From: Streptomyces sp. Isolate_45
GTDB lineage: Bacteria > Actinomycetota > Actinomycetes > Streptomycetales > Streptomycetaceae
NCBI RefSeq assembly: GCF_024721315.2
Contig: NZ_JANFAK020000066.1
Location: 1 to 42,774 of the forward strand
Reading direction: 5' to 3'
DNA: 42,774 bases
A model generated the notes under the pieces. That model ran no database searches and was not told the origin of the DNA. It saw only the letters and a program-made list of their open reading frames with translations. A program made the translations under genes and the position numbers. Below are positions 1-8,704 of the stretch, one piece after another. The first letter of the stretch is position 1; each line of letters starts with the position of its first letter.

Positions 1-120
1 GGCCGGCGCACGGCCCGCGCGGTCGTCCGGGCCCCCCGCCAGCGGGCGCAGCCCCCGGCGGCGTCCCGGCCGGCCCCTCCCGAGGCCTCGACGGAGCCGG
101 ACGAGCTGGTGACCCGGTGA
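1..120 (+). CDS. C-terminal end of an upstream gene (partial)
   Basis: Frame 1 is open from the window edge to a TGA at 118-120, giving 39 residues rich in Ala, Arg and Pro that end in DELVTR. It has no recognisable domain. The spacing to the next start (158) and the same orientation would suit the tail of a gene transcribed together with the FAD oxidoreductase. It is too short to assign, and an unused open frame in GC-rich DNA is a real alternative. Confidence 0.35.
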   Translation, partial: GRRTARAVVRAPRQRAQPPAASRPAPPEASTEPDELVTR

Positions 121-157
121 CGGCCGGGTTGGTGATGAGCGAGTCGGAGGAACTGCC

Positions 158-1426
158 GTGACGCGGATGGACGACCTCGTGGTGGTCGGCGCGGGACCGT
201 ACGGGCTGTCGATCGCCGCGCACGCCGCGGCGGCCGGGCTCGGCGTGCGGGTGCTGGGGCGGCCCATGGCCTCCTGGCGGGACCACATGCCCGAGGGCAT
301 GTTCCTCAAGTCGGAGCCCTGGTCCTCGAACCTCTCCGCGCCCGGCGGACGCCACACCCTGGGCGAGTACTGCGCGGGCCTCGGGGTGGCCGCCGAACAC
401 GGCAGCCCGCTGCCGATCGGCACGTTCAGCGCGTACGGGCTGTGGTTCGCCCGGCGGGCCGCGCCCGAGGTGGAGGAGGTGACCGTCACCGAGGTCACCC
501 CGCAGGGCGAGGGGTTCCTGATCCGTACCGCCGAGGGACCCCCGCTCCTCGCCCGGACCGTGGCCCTGGCGGTCGGGGTGATGCCCTTCACCCGGTACCC
601 CGAAATCCTGCGGGAACTGCCGCCCGGGCACGTCTCGCACAGCAGCGACCACCGTGACCTGGCCCGGTTCGCCGGTCTCGACGTGGCCGTCCTCGGGGCC
701 GGGCAGGCCGCCCTGGAGACCGCCGCGCTGCTCGCGGAGGCGGGGGCCCGGCCGTCCCTGGTGGCCCGGCGCGCCCGGCTGAACTGGAACACCGTCCCGC
801 AGCCCCTGGAGCGGCCGCTGAAGCGGTCCCTGCGCGAGCCCCACAGCGGCCTCGGCACGGGCTGGCGCAGCTGGGTGTGGTCGGAGCTGCCCTGGGCGGT
901 ACGGCGGCTGCCCGCGCCGACCCGGGAGCGGATCGCGGCCACGGCGCTGGGGCCCGCCGGGGCCTGGTGGCTGCGGGAGCGCTTCGAGCGGCGGGTGCCG
1001 GCGCTGCTGGGACACCGGTTGGAGCGGGCGACCGCGGTGGGCGGGCGGACCAGGCTCGGGCTGATCACGACCGCCGGCGAGTCCGTCGTACTGGAGACGG
1101 CCCACGTCGTCGCGGCGACCGGCTTCGCCCCCGACCTACGGCGGCTGGAACTCCTCGACGCCCGGCTGCGGGCCGCGCTGGAGACCGTGGGGGACGGCGG
1201 GACCCCGGAGCTGAGCGCCGGCTTCGAGTCGTCCTGGCCCGGCCTCTTCTTCGCGGGGCTGCTGACCGCTCCCTCATTCGGCCCTTCCATGCGATTCGTG
1301 CACGGCGCGGGGTTCACGGCGGGGAGACTGGTGAGAGGAGTCCGCAAGCGCCTCGGCGCCCGGGGTCCGCTGCCCGGCTCCACGGGCGGCGCCCGGGCCG
1401 ACCGGGCCGCCGCCGGGCATCCGTAG
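158..1426 (+). CDS. FAD/NAD(P)-binding oxidoreductase (monooxygenase-like)
   Basis: A 422-residue cytoplasmic flavoprotein. An N-terminal Rossmann motif VVVGAGPYG (residues 8-16) should bind FAD. A second dinucleotide motif VAVLGAGQAALE starts near residue 177 and should bind NAD(P)H. VAATGFAPDL in the last third is the usual ATG/D-type motif of two-domain flavin oxidoreductases. Between them, MASWRDHMPEGMFLKSEPWS resembles flavin monooxygenases of the lysine/ornithine N-hydroxylase and FMO group, but the substrate cannot be read from sequence. The GTG start is chosen because GGAGG (146-150) lies 7 nt upstream; an ATG at 167 is possible. The family is clear, the reaction is not. Confidence 0.85.
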   Translation: MTRMDDLVVVGAGPYGLSIAAHAAAAGLGVRVLGRPMASWRDHMPEGMFLKSEPWSSNLSAPGGRHTLGEYCAGLGVAAEHGSPLPIGTFSAYGLWFARRAAPEVEEVTVTEVTPQGEGFLIRTAEGPPLLARTVALAVGVMPFTRYPEILRELPPGHVSHSSDHRDLARFAGLDVAVLGAGQAALETAALLAEAGARPSLVARRARLNWNTVPQPLERPLKRSLREPHSGLGTGWRSWVWSELPWAVRRLPAPTRERIAATALGPAGAWWLRERFERRVPALLGHRLERATAVGGRTRLGLITTAGESVVLETAHVVAATGFAPDLRRLELLDARLRAALETVGDGGTPELSAGFESSWPGLFFAGLLTAPSFGPSMRFVHGAGFTAGRLVRGVRKRLGARGPLPGSTGGARADRAAAGHP

Positions 1427-1464
1427 ACGTAACTGCGCCGAGATCCACCTGAGAGGGGTCCGCG

Positions 1465-1785
1465 ATGGGAGCGGAGCGAGCACAGGGCGGCCGTGGCTGG
1501 GTGCGCATTCCCGCCAGCCGCGGCGAACAGCCCCCGGCGAGACCGGCCGCGGCCGCTCCGTACGGGGCTCCCGCGTACGGGGCTCCCGCCTACGGGGCCC
1601 CGGCGTACGGGGCGCCGGCCGCCGCGTCCCAGGGCCTCAGGTCCGGGGCGTATCCGTCCGGCGATCCGTGCGCGATCTACCTCTCCCTCGTCAAGCGTTG
1701 GCGGGAGGCCGGACGCACCCTCCCGGGGCATCCTGACGAGGAATGGGAGCGGCTGATCTCCCAGCCGTGCTGGCCCGGCCGTTAG
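1465..1785 (+). CDS. Small conserved-type protein with PAYGA repeats
   Basis: A 106-residue protein with three visible parts: a basic N-terminus (about 1-30), four to five tandem copies of a five-residue unit Pro-Ala-Tyr-Gly-Ala encoded by near-identical 15-bp DNA repeats (about 1557-1620), and a C-terminal segment with DPCAIYLSLVKRWREAGR and EEWERLI that looks folded and helical. GAGGGG upstream of the ATG is a reasonable ribosome binding site. The stop codon directly precedes the first possible start of the SpoIIE-type phosphatase gene, so the two are probably co-transcribed. I do not recognise the family. The C-terminal part looks more conserved in character than the low-complexity linker, which may be a flexible tether. 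Confidence 0.7.
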   Translation: MGAERAQGGRGWVRIPASRGEQPPARPAAAAPYGAPAYGAPAYGAPAYGAPAAASQGLRSGAYPSGDPCAIYLSLVKRWREAGRTLPGHPDEEWERLISQPCWPGR

Positions 1786-1797
1786 GTGGTGTGTCTC

Positions 1798-3885
1798 TTG
1801 GCAGCGGCGGAGCGCGACGGATCCGAGCAGGGCCGGGAGATTCCCCTGACAGGCCCGGGCGAACGGCTCGCGCTGAACGGCATGGGCAGCTTCGAGTGGA
1901 ACCTGGGCACCGGGACGCTCCTGCTGGACGCGGCCGGCCTGGCCGTCTTCGACCTGGAGCCGGAGGAGTTCGACGACACCCCGGAGGGCCTCGGGCTGCG
2001 GATCCCGGCCGACGACTCGGCCCGCCTGGCGGACACCGTGATCGAGGTCCTGGACGGCGGCGGGGAGACGTACGGCTCCTACTTCACCGTGCAGCGGCGC
2101 GACGGCCGCGACCAGTGGACGCACACCCAGGGCCGGGTGCTGCGCGACGCGGACGGCCGCCCCCTGCGGATCGTGGGGATCGTCCGGGACGCGACGGCCG
2201 AGCTGGCCCACGCCACCGTGCTGCGGAGGCTGGAGACGGCCCGCGCCCAGCAGGCCACCATCGTGCAGCGCACCACGGAGGCCCTGTCGCGGGCGGTGAC
2301 GGTCGACGACGTGACGGCCGCCCTGACCGGCGCGGGCGCCCTGGAGCGGCTCGGCGCCGACGGTCTGGCGCTGGGCCTCGTCGAGAACGGCGCCATCAAG
2401 ATCATCGCGTTGAGCGGTGAGACGCTGGAGATCCTCAGCGAACGGCAGTTCACCCGGCTGGACGGATCCCTGCCGCTGTCCCGGGCGGTCCTCACCCGCA
2501 CGGCGCGCTTCGTCACCTCCCTCGCCGACCTCGCCGACGAGTTCCCCCTGCTGGCCGACTACCTGAGCCGGATCCGCTACGACGCCGCCGCCTACCTCCC
2601 CCTGATCGCCCAGGCCCAGGCCATCGGCGGCCTCGTGCTGTTCTACCGGCGGCGCACCGAGTTCAGCCCCGAGGAACGCAACCTGTGCCTCGGCCTGGCG
2701 GGCATCGTCGCCCAGTCCCTCCAACGGGCGCTGCTCTTCGACCAGGAACGGGAGTTCGCGACGGGACTCCAGGCCGCAATGCTGCCCCGCCGGATCCCGG
2801 AGATCACCGGCGGGGAGATCGCGGTCCGCTACCACTCCGCGTGGAGCGGGCGGGAGGTCGGCGGCGACTGGTACGACGTGATCGCGCTGCCCCGCGACCG
2901 CGTCGGGATCGTCGTCGGCGACGTGCAGGGCCACGACACGCACGCGGCGGCCATCATGGGGCAGCTGCGCATCGCGCTGCGCGCCTACGCGGGCGAGGGG
3001 CACTCACCGTCCACCGTGCTGGCGCGCGCCTCGCGCTTCCTCGCCGAGCTGGACACCGAACGCTTCGCCACCTGCATGTACGCGCAGGTGGACCTGGAGA
3101 CCGGTGGCGTACGGGCCGTGCGCGCGGGCCACATCGGCCCGCTGATCCGCCACACGGACGGGCGTACCGGCTGGCCCAACGTGCGCGGCGGGCTGCCGCT
3201 CGGACTGGCCTCCCTCTTCGAACGGGAGGAGTTTCCCGAGACCCGTCTCGACCTGGTGCCCGGCGAAACCCTCGTGCTGTGCACGGACGGGCTCGTGGAG
3301 GAGCCCGGAACGGACATCAGTCAGGGCATGGACGCCCTCGCGCAAGCGGTGCGCAGCGGCCCGCAGGGGGCGGGGGCGCTCGCCGACCACCTCTCGGACC
3401 GGCTGTGGGAGCGCTGGGGCTCCGGCGACGACGTGGCCCTGCTCGTCCTGCGCCGGGCCCCGGACCCGGGCACCCACCGGGCGCCCCGGATCCACCAGTA
3501 CGTCCACCAGGCCGACCCGGAAGGGCTCTCCGAGGCCCGCTACGCCCTGCGGCAGGCCCTGCGCGACTGGGGCATGCCCGAGCTGGCCGACGACGTGGAG
3601 CTGGCGGCCGGGGAACTGCTCGTCAACGCCCTCCTGCACACGGACGGCGGGGCGGTGCTGACCATGGAGGTGCTGCCGGAGCCGGTGCGGCGGATCCGAC
3701 TGTGGGTCAAGGACCGCTCCAGCGTGTGGCCGCGGCGGCGCACCCCGGGCGAGGCGGCCACCACCGGGCGCGGACTGCTGCTGGTGGACGCGCTGGCCAG
3801 CCATTGGGGCGTGGAGTCCCGCGGGGACGGCAAGGCCGTCTGGTGCGAGTTCGACGTCGACCGCATCCGTCACGTCGGAGGGTGA
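1798..3885 (+). CDS. PAS-GAF-SpoIIE phosphatase-HATPase regulator
   Basis: About 695 residues. Domain order: PAS (about 30-140), GAF (about 160-315), PP2C/SpoIIE-type Ser/Thr phosphatase (about 320-550) with GGDWYD, GDVQGHD and TDGLVE motifs that carry the metal-binding aspartates, and a C-terminal HATPase of the anti-sigma RsbW type (about 570-690) with ELLVNALLHTDG and a Gly-rich GRGLLLVDAL box. Such proteins dephosphorylate anti-sigma-factor antagonists and can themselves bind or phosphorylate them, linking a sensed signal to alternative sigma factors. The frame opens with GTG codons at 1786 and 1789, but TTG at 1798 has AGGTGG 8 nt upstream and is preferred. No partner antagonist is visible next to it. 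Confidence 0.93.
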   Translation: MAAAERDGSEQGREIPLTGPGERLALNGMGSFEWNLGTGTLLLDAAGLAVFDLEPEEFDDTPEGLGLRIPADDSARLADTVIEVLDGGGETYGSYFTVQRRDGRDQWTHTQGRVLRDADGRPLRIVGIVRDATAELAHATVLRRLETARAQQATIVQRTTEALSRAVTVDDVTAALTGAGALERLGADGLALGLVENGAIKIIALSGETLEILSERQFTRLDGSLPLSRAVLTRTARFVTSLADLADEFPLLADYLSRIRYDAAAYLPLIAQAQAIGGLVLFYRRRTEFSPEERNLCLGLAGIVAQSLQRALLFDQEREFATGLQAAMLPRRIPEITGGEIAVRYHSAWSGREVGGDWYDVIALPRDRVGIVVGDVQGHDTHAAAIMGQLRIALRAYAGEGHSPSTVLARASRFLAELDTERFATCMYAQVDLETGGVRAVRAGHIGPLIRHTDGRTGWPNVRGGLPLGLASLFEREEFPETRLDLVPGETLVLCTDGLVEEPGTDISQGMDALAQAVRSGPQGAGALADHLSDRLWERWGSGDDVALLVLRRAPDPGTHRAPRIHQYVHQADPEGLSEARYALRQALRDWGMPELADDVELAAGELLVNALLHTDGGAVLTMEVLPEPVRRIRLWVKDRSSVWPRRRTPGEAATTGRGLLLVDALASHWGVESRGDGKAVWCEFDVDRIRHVGG

Positions 3886-3979
3886 CCGGGCGCCTACGTC
3901 GGGTTGTGGGGTGTCGCGTGCGGGGTGATGATGCGGCCATGGAACGGAAGGTTTTGAAGGCTTCGCGACGGAACGCGCC

Positions 3980-4147
3980 GTGCGCCGCCTGAACCGGGGC
4001 GCGGTCACCGCGCTGTTGGCGGCCCTGCTGCTGGTGGCCGGGGTCCCCACGGTCGTGGACTGGACGACGGGGCGTCCGCACGCGGACCCCGGGTGCCAGA
4101 CGGTGGCGTTCATGTCGATGACGGGCGTCGCGCCCGAGTGCCGGTAG
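3980..4147 (+). CDS. Small putative exported or membrane peptide (55 aa)
   Basis: A short frame starting with GTG: a basic N-terminus (MRRLNRG), a hydrophobic stretch of about 17 residues (VTALLAALLLVAGVPTVV), then a polar tail with two cysteines (PGCQ and PECR) that could form a disulfide outside the cell. The shape is that of a signal peptide or single anchor plus a small domain. No strong ribosome binding site is seen, and an in-frame stop at 3929 rules out a much longer version. It lies alone between the SpoIIE-type gene and a convergent secreted-protein gene. Function unknown; a chance frame is possible. Confidence 0.45.
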   Translation: MRRLNRGAVTALLAALLLVAGVPTVVDWTTGRPHADPGCQTVAFMSMTGVAPECR

Positions 4148-4170
4148 CGGCGGCCACCGGCGGCTACCGG
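4141..4170 (+). terminator. Stem-loop overlapping the stop of the 55-aa gene
   Basis: CCGGTAGC (4141-4148) pairs perfectly with GCTACCGG (4163-4170) around a GC-rich 14-nt loop that can fold further. It contains the TAG stop of the small gene and lies between convergent genes, as expected of a factor-independent terminator in a high-GC genome. No T-tract follows. Confidence 0.5.
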
Positions 4171-4206
4171 CGGCCACCGGACCGACGGGCGTGCGGACGG
4201 CAGCCC

Positions 4207-4656
4207 CTAACGGTGGCGGTCGTGCACCGTGATGTCCCGGGCGTCCTCGGCGACCGTGTCGACGGCCCGCGGCAGCATCCCGCCGCCGAAGTGGATCTCC
4301 TGGAGCTGGGCGACGGCCCGGGCGGCGCCCTCGTGCACGCCCCAGGTGCGGCCCGGCTTGCTCTCGGCCCGCCAGGGGTGCTCGTGACCGTCGCAGACGG
4401 CGTCGCCGGCGCCCATCGTCAGCCGGACGCCTTCCTGGATCACGGTCGCCTTGACCTGAACCGTCCCGACGGGTGACGCGGCCTCGCAGCTGTAGGTCCC
4501 GGAAAGGGTGATCCTGCCGTCCGGGGTGATGTGGGCATCCGACCGTACGGAAATCTCCTGATGGAAAACGGTCGCTTCCGCGGGAACGGCCAGTGCGGCG
4601 GTCGCGGCCAGTGCGGAGCAGGCCGTGAGGGCCAGTCGGATGGCGGTCGTACGCAT
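4207..4656 (-). CDS. Secreted small protein, DUF6299-like
   Basis: A 149-residue protein starting MRTTAIRLALTACSALAATA with a clear Sec signal peptide; cleavage is likely after AVPAEA near residue 28. The mature part has ISVRSDAHITPDGRITLSGT and a conserved-looking pair of cysteines (TYSCEA and AVCDGHEHPW) that should form one disulfide in a beta-rich fold. This resembles, from memory, the DUF6299 family of streptomycete exported proteins. The ATG is preceded by GGAGGAAGA at good spacing. It is divergent from the lipoprotein gene at 4828 with a 171-bp shared promoter region. No enzymatic motif is visible. Confidence 0.8.
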   Translation of the reverse strand: MRTTAIRLALTACSALAATAALAVPAEATVFHQEISVRSDAHITPDGRITLSGTYSCEAASPVGTVQVKATVIQEGVRLTMGAGDAVCDGHEHPWRAESKPGRTWGVHEGAARAVAQLQEIHFGGGMLPRAVDTVAEDARDITVHDRHR

Positions 4657-4827
4657 TCTTCCTCCAGGTGGACGAGGGCGGCGGTATTCCGTCGGAACGC
4701 ATTGTGCTGGCAGTTGGCGGGCAACTCGCTCCCTCCGCCCGTGTCGGTGTGTGCAAATGCCCGCTCGGGCGCGTGAGACTGGCCGCGATAAATTCCCGAA
4801 GATCGAAGATCCCCGAAGGGATCCCGT

Positions 4828-5442
4828 ATGCGCAGCCTTTCCGCCCCCGCACTCGCCACCGCCGCCCTGCTCCCGCTCCTCCTGCTCGGCGCCACCGCCT
4901 GCTCGGGCGACGGCGAGGGCGCCGCGGTCGCCCCCGCCGCGGCGCCCGCCGTCCCCGTGGACGACGGAGCGCCCGGCGCCGATGAAGACCCGGCCGCGCC
5001 CGCGCGGGAGGTGAGGTCGGCCGCCGTGAAGGAAGCCCATGTGGGTGACCCCGTACGGGTGCGGGGGCGTGAGGTGGGCCGTCACCTCCAGGTGGTACTC
5101 GCCGCGTACGTGGACCCGGCGGTGAGCGTGGAGCCGAACTTCGTACCGCCCGCCGGGAAGCGCTGGGTGGCCGCCTCGATGTCGTTCGTCAACGTCGGCG
5201 GAGCCTCGTACGGGGCTCTCGGGCACATGTGGGCGCACGACACCGCGGGCAAGCGCCACCCCGTCGTGCGCACCGGTGAACTGACGACCGGCAAACCGCT
5301 CGTCTTCGATTCCCTGGAGGTCGGTGAGCGGGCCGAGGGCTGGGTCGTGTTCGAAATTCCGGAAAACGCGCGGATCGCACGGGTCCAGTACCAGGACGCG
5401 AACATGCAGGCGAATTCCGGAGGGGGTTTCTGGGAGGTCTAG
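4828..5442 (+). CDS. Lipoprotein with DUF4352-like domain
   Basis: A 204-residue protein with a lipoprotein signal peptide: MRSL, a leucine-rich core, and a lipobox ATAC with the lipid-modified cysteine at residue 25. After a low-complexity Ala/Pro/Asp linker (26-60), a beta-sandwich domain runs to the C-terminus (KRWVAASMSFVNVG, WVVFEIPENARIARVQY), which has the look of DUF4352/telokin-like extracellular domains found beside Streptomyces transport and sensing genes. AAGGGA before the ATG serves as ribosome binding site. It is anchored on the outer face of the membrane; its ligand is unknown. Confidence 0.85.
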   Translation: MRSLSAPALATAALLPLLLLGATACSGDGEGAAVAPAAAPAVPVDDGAPGADEDPAAPAREVRSAAVKEAHVGDPVRVRGREVGRHLQVVLAAYVDPAVSVEPNFVPPAGKRWVAASMSFVNVGGASYGALGHMWAHDTAGKRHPVVRTGELTTGKPLVFDSLEVGERAEGWVVFEIPENARIARVQYQDANMQANSGGGFWEV

Positions 5443-5486
5443 CCCGGGCGGGTGAAAGGCCGTGAAAGGGTCGGGTGACGGCCCAC

Positions 5487-5492
5487 TAAGGT
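5487..5492 (+). promoter_or_regulatory. -10 box TAAGGT for a leaderless transcript
   Basis: TAAGGT ends 7 nt before the ATG at 5500 and no Shine-Dalgarno sequence is present, so transcription should start at or next to the start codon. This matches the pattern seen before several other genes in the window. No convincing -35 box is visible. Confidence 0.55.
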
Positions 5493-5499
5493 GCGGCGC

Positions 5500-5994
5500 A
5501 TGACTTCAACGCAAGCCGATATCGACCGGTCCCACCTCGGCACCCTTTCGGTGCTCGCCTGGATCGGCGACCCCTCCGAGGGGCACGACATCCCGTACCT
5601 CCTCGCCTACACCCTGGGCGACGGCCCCCAGGGCCGGGAGGCCGGCGAGACGGCCGCCCGCGGACTGCTGGAGGAGATCGGCCTGCCCATCGGCGACGTG
5701 GTCATGGACGGCACCCGCAACCCGCACAAGTTCGACGTGAAGGTCCTCCTCGCGGACAACCAGATCGCGCTGACCATGCCGGGGCTCAACGCGACCTGCA
5801 CCGCGCCGCCGGAGTGGGTGGACGCCGCCAAGGAGAGCGGGCAGGCGTACTTCCTGTTCGCCACCCGCGCCTGGCCCGAGGCGGTCCCCGGCAAGCCCGT
5901 CTCCGCGGAGGTGCTGCAGGCGTTCGCCGGTGACGAGGAAGTGCTGACGAGCAGCGCGCACTGCGTCGTGACCGTGCAGAGCCTGCAGAAGTGA
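5500..5994 (+). CDS. Small cytoplasmic protein, DUF5949-like
   Basis: A 164-residue soluble protein starting MTSTQADIDRSHLGTL. The block LSVLAWIGDPSEGHDIPYLL and the even mix of beta-type and helical segments resemble, from memory, the streptomycete family DUF5949. There is no signal peptide, membrane segment or known catalytic motif. A GTG lies nine bases upstream in frame (5491), but the ATG at 5500 is preferred because a TAAGGT -10 box lies exactly 7 nt upstream. The gene is convergent with the P450 gene. Function unknown. Confidence 0.8.
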   Translation: MTSTQADIDRSHLGTLSVLAWIGDPSEGHDIPYLLAYTLGDGPQGREAGETAARGLLEEIGLPIGDVVMDGTRNPHKFDVKVLLADNQIALTMPGLNATCTAPPEWVDAAKESGQAYFLFATRAWPEAVPGKPVSAEVLQAFAGDEEVLTSSAHCVVTVQSLQK

Positions 5995-6130
5995 CGGGGC
6001 GCGGCCCGCGGAAGTGATGCTGCGCGGCCCGCGGTAGCGGCGTCGGTGCTCGACGCGCGCCGCCCACCCGCTCCGGCCGCCGGGCTCCCAGCCTGCCCGG
6101 TGGCCGGTTCCGCCCGGCCGGCCCGGTGTG

Positions 6131-7384
6131 TCAGGGGCGTTCGAAGGCGAACCGCAGCGAACGCACCCGGTTGTCGAAGCTGGACCCGGCCAGATCCGGC
6201 AGGCCCACCGCCCGCAGGCCCACCGGGCGCGTGAGCAGCTCGCGGAACAGGGCCTTCATCTCCACCCGGGCGAGGTGCGCGCCCAGGCAGAAGTGCGGTC
6301 CGCCGCCACCGAAGCCCAGGTGGGGGTTGGGGGAGCGGGTGATGTCGAAGGCGTCCGGGTCCGGGAAGACGGCCTCGTCGCGGTTGGCGGAGGCGTAGTA
6401 CAGCACCACCTTGTCGCCGGGCCTGAACGGCCTGCCGCCCAGGGTGTGTTCGGTGACGACCGTCCGGCGGAACTGGATGATGGGCGTCGAGTGCCGGATC
6501 ATCTCGTCCACGGCGCCGTCCGCGTACTTCTCGAAGTCCGAGAGCAGCAGTTCCCGTTGCTCGGGGAAGTCGGTCAGCAGGGTCAGCCCGTGGGTGATGG
6601 CGTTGCGGGTGGTCTCCACCCCGGCGACCATCAACAGGGAAAAGAAAGCACCCAGTTGGCGGGCGCCGAGGGCCTGTCCGTCGACGTTCGCCGTGACCAG
6701 TGCGGAGATCAGGTCGTCCGTGGGGTGCCTGCGCCGCTCCCGGCCGATGCCGGCGACCATGCGCTGCATCCGCGCCAGCGCCCGCAGCCCGCGCCCGGGC
6801 ATCCGCAGTCGGGCCGCCAGGCCCCGCTCGACGCCGATGTTCTCCGAGGCGTGGTTGACCCGGTCGGCGATCTCCGCCCGGTAGCGCTCCGGGATCCCCA
6901 TCATGTTGCAGATGACCTCCAGCGGGAGCCGGGAGGCCACCGCCGAGACGAACTCGTCCGGCTCCTCGGCCAGTACGTCGTCCACGATGCGGGCCGCCAC
7001 CGCGTGGATGTCCTCCTCCGCGGCCGCGAGCAGCCGGGGTGTGAACGCCCGCTGGACGATCTTGCGCAACTGTGCGTGGTCCGGGCCGTCCAGGTTGACC
7101 ATCGAGTCCCCGAACAGGGCGCGCACCCAGCGGGCCGGCTCGGGCGTCGTGACGCCGGGCGCGCTGGCGAACACCTTCGGCAGCCGGCTCGCCTCCTGCA
7201 CGTCCGCGTGCCGCACCAGGGCCCAGTGGCCCGCCCCCTCGGGGACGAACACCGGCGTGTCCAGGGCGCGCAGGCGGGCGAAGGCCGACAGCCGCCGGTC
7301 CGGGGGGAGCTGCCAGAACCCCGGGTCGGCGAGCTCCCCGCCGGGGTCGGCCGCGCCTGGGTGCCGTTGTGGGGGCAGTGTCAT
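6131..7384 (-). CDS. Cytochrome P450, CYP124/125/142-like
   Basis: A 417-residue soluble bacterial P450. The oxygen-activating I-helix motif is MVAGVETTRN (about 252-261), the K-helix ExxR is EMIR (294-297), and the haem loop is FGGGGPHFCLGAHLAR with thiolate ligand Cys366. The AGVETTRNAITHG sequence is typical of the CYP124/125/142 group that hydroxylates sterol side chains and branched lipids; CYP107-like macrolide enzymes usually differ here. The substrate is not established. The ATG is preceded by GGAAGGGA. No ferredoxin gene lies next to it, so electrons would come from partners elsewhere. It shares strand with the LtrA gene upstream, separated by 90 bp. Confidence 0.93.
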   Translation of the reverse strand: MTLPPQRHPGAADPGGELADPGFWQLPPDRRLSAFARLRALDTPVFVPEGAGHWALVRHADVQEASRLPKVFASAPGVTTPEPARWVRALFGDSMVNLDGPDHAQLRKIVQRAFTPRLLAAAEEDIHAVAARIVDDVLAEEPDEFVSAVASRLPLEVICNMMGIPERYRAEIADRVNHASENIGVERGLAARLRMPGRGLRALARMQRMVAGIGRERRRHPTDDLISALVTANVDGQALGARQLGAFFSLLMVAGVETTRNAITHGLTLLTDFPEQRELLLSDFEKYADGAVDEMIRHSTPIIQFRRTVVTEHTLGGRPFRPGDKVVLYYASANRDEAVFPDPDAFDITRSPNPHLGFGGGGPHFCLGAHLARVEMKALFRELLTRPVGLRAVGLPDLAGSSFDNRVRSLRFAFERP

Positions 7385-7474
7385 GGGCCCGTCCCTTCCT
7401 GTGTTGCCGCTCTGCTGAGCTGCCTGAGCTGCTGAACGGGTCCGGGGGCGCGGGGGTGACGGGTGCCGCGCCGT

Positions 7475-8641
7475 TCACCCGGCCGCGGTGCGGGCACCCG
7501 GACCGTGGTCGGCCAGGGTCTGGCCGACCACCACCGTGAGCGTCGCGACCAGGCCCGCCCAGAGGACCGCGTACGGGCCCGACCAGGTGCAGGCGAGGAG
7601 CGCCGCGGCGGACAACGGCAGTACCGACTGTTGGGCGGCGCCGCGCTTGAAGTAGCGGGAGTGCAGCAGCCACACCATCAGCAGGAACAGTGCCGAGGGG
7701 ACGGTGACGGCGGCGTTGGCGGCCACCTGGGAGATGTGCGCCTTGCCGACCGCGTGCTCCACGGCGACCTCGATGCCCGCGCCGATCGCCGCCCCCGACA
7801 GGAAGACCAGCAGGTGCCCGTAGCCCCACGGGATGGCGTCGCGGTTGGAGTTGAGCCGGGTGTGCACCGGAACCGCGAAGTAGATCCACCACGCGGCGAA
7901 GACGATCAGCAGCCCGCCCGCGGCGATGGGCAGCAGCTCACCCAGGGCCTCGTGCTCGTCGAGCGCCGACTTCACGGCCACGGTGCTGGCGGCGATCGTC
8001 TCGCCGAGCACGATGATCGTGAACAGGCCGTACCGCTCCGCGATGTGGTGGGCGTGCCAGGGAGTCTGGTGGCCCCGCTCGGCCACCACCGGAACGAACA
8101 GTTCGGCCACCACCAGCACGAGGAACAGCCAGCGCTTGGAGTCCTCCGGGGCGAACAGCAGGGCCACCCAGCCCGCCTGGCACACCACCAGCCCCGCCGC
8201 GTAGGTGAGCGCGGCCTTGCGGGCCGGACCGCTCTCCCCGGCCGCCGCGCGCAACCACTGCGCGGTGAGCGCCACGCGCATGATGAGGTAGCCGATGACG
8301 GCCACGACCCAGTCGTTGTCGTCGAAGGCACGGCTCACGCCCGCCGCGTAGACGAGGACACCCGCGATCTGGACGAGCGTCGCGACCCGGTACGGCACGT
8401 CGTCGCAGTCGTAGGCGGAGGCGAACCACGTGAAGTTCATCCACGCCCACCACACGCCGAAGAAGACGAAGAAGTAGCCGATCACACCGGCCCCCGGATG
8501 CCCCTCCGCGAGGGAGTGCACCAGCCGCGCCCCGGCCTGAGCGATCGCGACGACGAAGCAGAGGTCGAAGAACAGCTCCAGCGGGGTCGCCGCCCGATGG
8601 TCCTCGTGGCGGCTGCGGGCGGTCATCGGTACGTACGTCAT
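7475..8641 (-). CDS. ltrA: Low-temperature-requirement protein A (LtrA) family membrane protein
   Basis: A 388-residue integral membrane protein with about ten to twelve hydrophobic helices. The N-terminal signature TPLELFFDLCFVVAIAQAG and the internal AERYGLFTIIVLGE motif are characteristic of the LtrA family, first linked to growth at low temperature in Listeria; the biochemical role is unknown. The open frame extends 118 codons upstream, but that extension encodes a fragment of a different protein (a sirohydrochlorin chelatase remnant), so the start is placed at ATG 8641 (MTYVPMTARS); ATG 8626 is an alternative. The upstream remnant may have removed the original promoter. Confidence 0.88.
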   Translation of the reverse strand: MTYVPMTARSRHEDHRAATPLELFFDLCFVVAIAQAGARLVHSLAEGHPGAGVIGYFFVFFGVWWAWMNFTWFASAYDCDDVPYRVATLVQIAGVLVYAAGVSRAFDDNDWVVAVIGYLIMRVALTAQWLRAAAGESGPARKAALTYAAGLVVCQAGWVALLFAPEDSKRWLFLVLVVAELFVPVVAERGHQTPWHAHHIAERYGLFTIIVLGETIAASTVAVKSALDEHEALGELLPIAAGGLLIVFAAWWIYFAVPVHTRLNSNRDAIPWGYGHLLVFLSGAAIGAGIEVAVEHAVGKAHISQVAANAAVTVPSALFLLMVWLLHSRYFKRGAAQQSVLPLSAAALLACTWSGPYAVLWAGLVATLTVVVGQTLADHGPGARTAAG

Positions 8642-8704
8642 ACCGCCCAGGACAGCAAAGCCGGGCTTCCCGGCAGGCGAGGCGCGCGGCCCGCGGTGCG
8701 CGGG

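Noticed and set aside
5999..6034. Direct repeat GCGCGGCCCGCGG as a terminator or operator between convergent genes
   Set aside because: Two short GC-rich copies 10 bp apart are expected by chance at this base composition; no clean stem with a defined loop.
5607..7892. Long minus-strand frames of 760 residues and more over the P450, and similar ones at 11583-13895, 16049-19024, 19766-23221 and 28857-31748
   Set aside because: They lie opposite or out of frame with clear genes, have low-complexity Ala/Gly/Arg/Val composition and no motifs; this is normal third-position GC bias.
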